Position numbers and translations under genes: made by a program | Part shown: piece after piece, positions 9,855 to 10,979 of the stretch | Layout of the letters: every line of letters starts with the position of its first letter | Numbering within the stretch: position 1 is the first letter of the stretch | DNA from: Gamarada debralockiae | Taxonomy: Eukaryota; Ascomycota; Leotiomycetes; Helotiales; Hyphodiscaceae | DNA length: 10,979 nucleotides | Reading direction: 5' to 3' | Assembly (NCBI GenBank): GCA_002803225.1 | Contig: NXFV01000033.1 | Span: forward strand, 1-10,979 | Notes under the pieces: generated by a model | What the model was told of the DNA's origin: nothing | What the model saw: the letters and a program-made list of their open reading frames with translations, nothing else | The model's database searches: none

Positions 9855-9960
9855 TAAAACAGGGCTAGTACTAACCCTAGGGCTAGGGCTCGCTTATACA
9901 GGGTCCCTATAAGTAATATACATATACTAGTACCCTAGACCTAACATTAAGCGAGTCCAG
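9855..9960. repeat. GC-richer patch with telomere-like words and inverted repeat
   Basis: This patch holds CTAGTACTAACCCTAG at 9865-9880, a second CTAGTA...CCCTAG at about 9927-9936, and two AGGGCT words at 9879-9890. CTCGCTTA (9889-9896) and TAAGCGAG (9948-9955) form a perfect 8-bp inverted repeat enclosing about 51 bases. The patch is clearly richer in G+C than its surroundings. It could fold as a hairpin or be a remnant of a short palindromic repeat. Confidence 0.5.
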
Positions 9961-10045
9961 CTATAATATAACTAATAGTTACTTTTATATTAAATCCAAA
10001 AAGCTCTTAGCCCTAGGGATATATTACTATATAATATAATAAAAA

Positions 10046-10108
10046 TAAGCGACCAACTTTTTATTGTAGACAAAAATATAGGCTTTTTAATACTATAATA
10101 ATCGCTTA
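10046..10108. repeat. TAAGCGA...TCGCTTA inverted pair
   Basis: TAAGCGA at 10046-10052 and its exact complement TCGCTTA at 10102-10108 flank 49 bases. The 63-base unit has no tRNA-like T-loop or anticodon arm and no target-site duplication that I could see. It resembles the opposite-facing pair at 9889-9955 in motif and spacing. Confidence 0.4.
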
Positions 10109-10467
10109 AATCAGACTAGTACTTATATAGATAAATATACTTGAATACTAGAAAACATAGGATTCTTAAAGTTAAAAAGCTTTATTTCCCCCTTACTTTA
10201 TAAAAGTTAGCCTAATTCTTATAATTTTTATATTATTTTAAAGCGCTTATTTTATACTATACAAAAATGTTTTTTGCTTATTTTTATACTTTTTTTATTT
10301 ATTAAATTACTAAGGAATATCTTTTTAACTCTAAGATATTTCTTTAAGTTATTATTGCCTTATATCTAAGGTTATAAGATATTAGCCTTAAGATTATTTT
10401 AGACCTTAAAAGTAAGGAATCTTAGCCTTAGGTCTAAGGCTACTTTAAAACACTTAAACTAGAAAAT

Positions 10468-10819
10468 CAACTTTTAAAGTTCCTAGAGTATTTTTTACTT
10501 AAAATATTTATAACTTTAGATTTAGTAAAGTTATAAACTTAGTTTTTTGACTAAATTAATACGCTTAATTAGTTCTACTAAATTCCTATAATTTAGGGTT
10601 ATAACCCTAGAACTAACTTAGTTTTAAATAGTTACTTTTTAAAGTACTTTTTAAAGTAAAACCCTAGAATTTCCCTTTACTTTGATAATTTATAACTTTA
10701 GATCTAGTAGGCTTATAAACTTAGTTTTTTTACTAAAATATAATATAATATCTACTTTATTAAATTCTCTAATCTTAAGGTTATAACTTTAGTTCTTATT
10801 AACTTATTATTAATTACTA
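10468..10819 (+). repeat. Two degenerate tandem copies, 182-bp offset
   Basis: Bases 10507-10555 and 10689-10737 match over 49 positions with about five differences (shared words TTTATAACTTTAGAT and TTATAAACTTAGTTTTTT). Weaker similarity extends on both sides: CTAGA followed by a T-rich run before the core, and TCTACTWWATTAAATTC-like then GGTTATAACYYTAG-like sequence after it. The units therefore span about 10468-10637 and 10650-10819. Unit edges are approximate. Tandem repeats of this size are common in fungal subtelomeres and are themselves targets of RIP. Confidence 0.65.
10594..10609. repeat. Telomere-like 16-bp palindrome
   Basis: TAGGGTTATAACCCTA is a perfect palindrome made of a TTAGGGTTA-like word meeting TAACCCTA head to head. 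It lies inside the first of the two 182-bp-offset repeat units. The matching place in the second unit reads AAGGTTATAACTTTAG, where the CCC has become CTT-like, so the palindrome is decayed there. It may be a trace of telomere repeats in old subtelomeric junction DNA, or simply part of the repeat. Confidence 0.7.
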
Positions 10820-10979
10820 TTTTATAGGTTTTTAGTTAGTATTAACCCTCTTATATTTTAAGCAAGAATCTAGTAGTTAGTCTAAGGGCTAGGCAAAGGT
10901 ATATTACAAATAACTATTAGACTTATTATATACTATAATAAACTCTCTAGATAGTCTAAAGTCTAATCTCTTTATATTA
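10820..10979. other. AT-rich window end, no gene seen
   Basis: The last 160 bases continue the AT-rich subtelomeric sequence, with one TTAACCCT at about 10842-10849. No coding frame, repeat boundary or motif stands out before the window ends. Confidence 0.5.

Larger units (their letters stand above)
8591..10460. other. CpG-retaining subtelomeric repeat DNA, no gene seen
   Basis: No frame shows readable domains on either strand. The region differs from 62-8590 in keeping CpG at about a dozen places, most inside TAAGCGA or its complement. It also holds short GC-richer patches (about 8595-8665 and 9855-9960) and AACCCTA(G)-type motifs at about 8891, 8989 (inverted), 9521 (inverted) and 9873. 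CpA and TpG remain rare, so it too has been through RIP-like mutation. I infer a mosaic of old, short subtelomeric repeats. Confidence 0.5.

Noticed and set aside
10046..10108. tRNA-like unit with a 7-bp terminal stem
   Set aside because: The ends pair, but there is no GTTC-type T-loop, no D-arm GG and no credible anticodon arm. At 63 bases it is also short.

Overview
This is the very end of a linear chromosome from a filamentous ascomycete (Pezizomycotina). Ten CCCTAA repeats at bases 2-61 are a TTAGGG-type telomere, so base 1 faces the chromosome end. The rest is extremely AT-rich (a line I counted, 541-600, had 15 G+C in 60). CpA and TpG are almost absent, TpA is very common, and CpT remains common. 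That is the signature of CpA-directed repeat-induced point mutation (RIP), a genome defence of these fungi. I cannot name the species.

The main recognisable gene is on the minus strand at about 3041-7825: a telomere-linked RecQ-type helicase (TLH) destroyed by RIP. One reading frame runs through about 1,590 codons with no frameshift that I could find. It holds about 30 internal stops, nearly all TAA or TAG where CAA, CAG or TGG would fit. From its N-terminus (distal) to its C-terminus (telomere side) it shows: an OrsD-type C2H2 finger whose two His codons are now Tyr; a Pro-x-Leu-Ser minisatellite; a Ser/Asn-rich linker; a region with tyrosine-recombinase-like motifs; a full set of RecQ helicase motifs; and a RecQ-type cysteine cluster. 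The ancestral motifs can still be read through single C-to-T and G-to-A changes. The gene reads toward the telomere.

Between telomere and gene lie about 450 bp with nothing readable, a possible plus-strand coding relic of unknown family (about 512-2110, weak), and an 800-bp tract almost free of G on the plus strand (about 2215-3010). Upstream of the gene (7826-8590) is non-coding, partly purine-rich sequence. From about 8590 to the end no gene is visible, but the texture changes. CpG reappears, mostly as TAAGCGA/TCGCTTA, partly in inverted pairs about 55 bp apart. There are scattered AACCCTA(G) telomere-like motifs, a 16-bp telomere-like palindrome, a 182-bp-offset degenerate duplication and a 21-bp direct repeat. 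I read this as older subtelomeric repeat DNA.

No intact protein-coding gene, tRNA, rRNA or CRISPR array is supported. The window looks like silenced, heterochromatic subtelomere.
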